Source: Streptomyces noursei ATCC 11455
GTDB lineage: Bacteria; Actinomycetota; Actinomycetes; Streptomycetales; Streptomycetaceae
NCBI RefSeq assembly: GCF_001704275.1
Contig: NZ_CP011533.1
Coordinates: 8,060,001 to 8,124,000 of the forward strand
Reading direction: 5' to 3'
Length of the DNA stretch: 64,000 nucleotides
Below are positions 63,772-64,000 of the stretch, piece by piece. A program made the translations under genes and the position numbers. Position 1 is the stretch's first letter; every line of letters starts with the position of its first letter. The notes below the pieces were generated by a model. That model had not been told where the DNA came from, did not search any database, and worked only from the letters and a program-made list of their open reading frames with translations.

Positions 63772-63805
63772 GGGGCGGGCCGGAAACAGCCTTCCGGCCC
63801 GCCCC
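63772..63805. terminator. Perfect 14-bp terminator after cyanase
   Basis: GGGGCGGGCCGGAA (63772-63785) pairs exactly with 63792-63805 across ACAGCC, 35 bp after the cyanase stop. It separates cyn from the deaminase gene, though read-through is possible. Confidence 0.85.
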
Positions 63806-63879
63806 GCCCTGTTCCCCGAACCCCGCGAAGCCGCCTGCCCGCGGCCTCGCATCCCCCTTCCCTCTTTGGAGGACCCTTC

Positions 63880-64000
63880 ATGGACTTCGTCCAGCGCACC
63901 ATCGACATCGCCCGCCAGAACGTCGCCGAGGGCGGCCGCCCGTTCGCGACCGTCATCGTCAAGGACGGCAAGATCCTCGCCGAGAGCCCCAACAAGGTCG
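63880..64000 (+). CDS. Nucleoside/guanine deaminase (5' end only)
   Basis: The first 40 residues (MDFVQRTIDIARQNVAEGGR, then PFATVIVKDGKILAESPNKV) match the start of the cytidine-deaminase-like guanine/tRNA-adenosine deaminase fold; the zinc motif lies outside the window. TTTGGAGGA precedes the ATG. It follows the cyn operon on the same strand. Deamination releases ammonia, which would fit a nitrogen-scavenging locus (inference). Confidence 0.8.
   Translation, partial: MDFVQRTIDIARQNVAEGGRPFATVIVKDGKILAESPNKV

Noticed and set aside
1..64000. CRISPR arrays, tRNA or rRNA genes, phage genes, complete transposases
   Set aside because: None recognised by reading; short RNAs without strong structure could have been missed.

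Overview
The window is high-GC actinobacterial DNA, almost certainly from Streptomyces or a close relative. The evidence is very high third-position GC, GGAGG-type ribosome binding sites, lineage-typical families (GPP34, DUF6381, DUF6328, SpoIIE-type phosphatases, a secreted M64 peptidase, a secreted chitinase) and rare TTA (bldA) codons in at least three genes. No rRNA, tRNA, CRISPR array, phage or complete transposase gene was seen. The gene mix (regulators, lone enzymes, relics, a MITE-like element) fits a variable part of the chromosome.

Layout. 1-4.1 kb: a cut-off DcuS/CitA-type sensor kinase divergent from a three-gene SsuABC/TauABC-like ABC importer. 4.1-11.75 kb: a compact leftward operon of five genes: an alpha/beta hydrolase, an AAA-like ATPase with a degenerate P-loop, a 1058-residue STAND-type ATPase, a trypsin-like protease with an N-terminal effector-associated (EAD1-like) domain, and a second trypsin-like protease. 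It resembles the modular NTP-dependent conflict systems of multicellular bacteria and is the best candidate for an undescribed system. 11.9-18.3 kb: small conserved proteins, a VOC protein, a membrane protein, a Cys-rich protein, a DUF6328 protein with a probable CTG start, and a ClpC-type unfoldase. 18.3-29.6 kb: a LysR relic, a TTA-containing P450, an amidohydrolase, an M64 peptidase, an ArsR gene sharing a perfect operator with a NIPSNAP gene, MerR, an ATP-grasp ligase, two SDRs, a tiny secreted peptide and GPP34.

29.9-41 kb: an amino-acid permease/YtcJ-like amidohydrolase operon with divergent TetR, a Vms1/baeRF protein, a membrane protein, a GH15 enzyme and a large sCache-PAS-GAF-PP2C-HATPase protein. 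41-43.6 kb: a 168-bp inverted-repeat element abutting a decayed GH3 glycosidase, then a chitinase with the direct-repeat promoter known from Streptomyces chitinases. 43.8-52.7 kb: a GAF/PucR-like regulator behind an MFS transporter whose promoter and first 33 codons recur as a degenerate copy 3.75 kb away, an SDR, two TTA-containing genes (GNAT, ornithine cyclodeaminase) and a GAF-PP2C phosphatase. 53-56.5 kb: a lipoprotein, a frameshifted GNAT gene and a LuxR-family ATPase regulator with an apparent large internal deletion.

56.6-60.4 kb: a polysaccharide deacetylase and an MGDG-synthase-like glycosyltransferase form an operon preceded by a BlaI-type operator, next to a BlaI/M56 (BlaR1-like) pair, suggesting a cell-envelope module under protease-sensed control. 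60.5-64 kb: a PhyH dioxygenase, then a cyanate-detoxification locus: CynR-like LysR divergent from carbonic anhydrase and cyanase, a strong terminator, and the start of a nucleoside deaminase cut by the window end.
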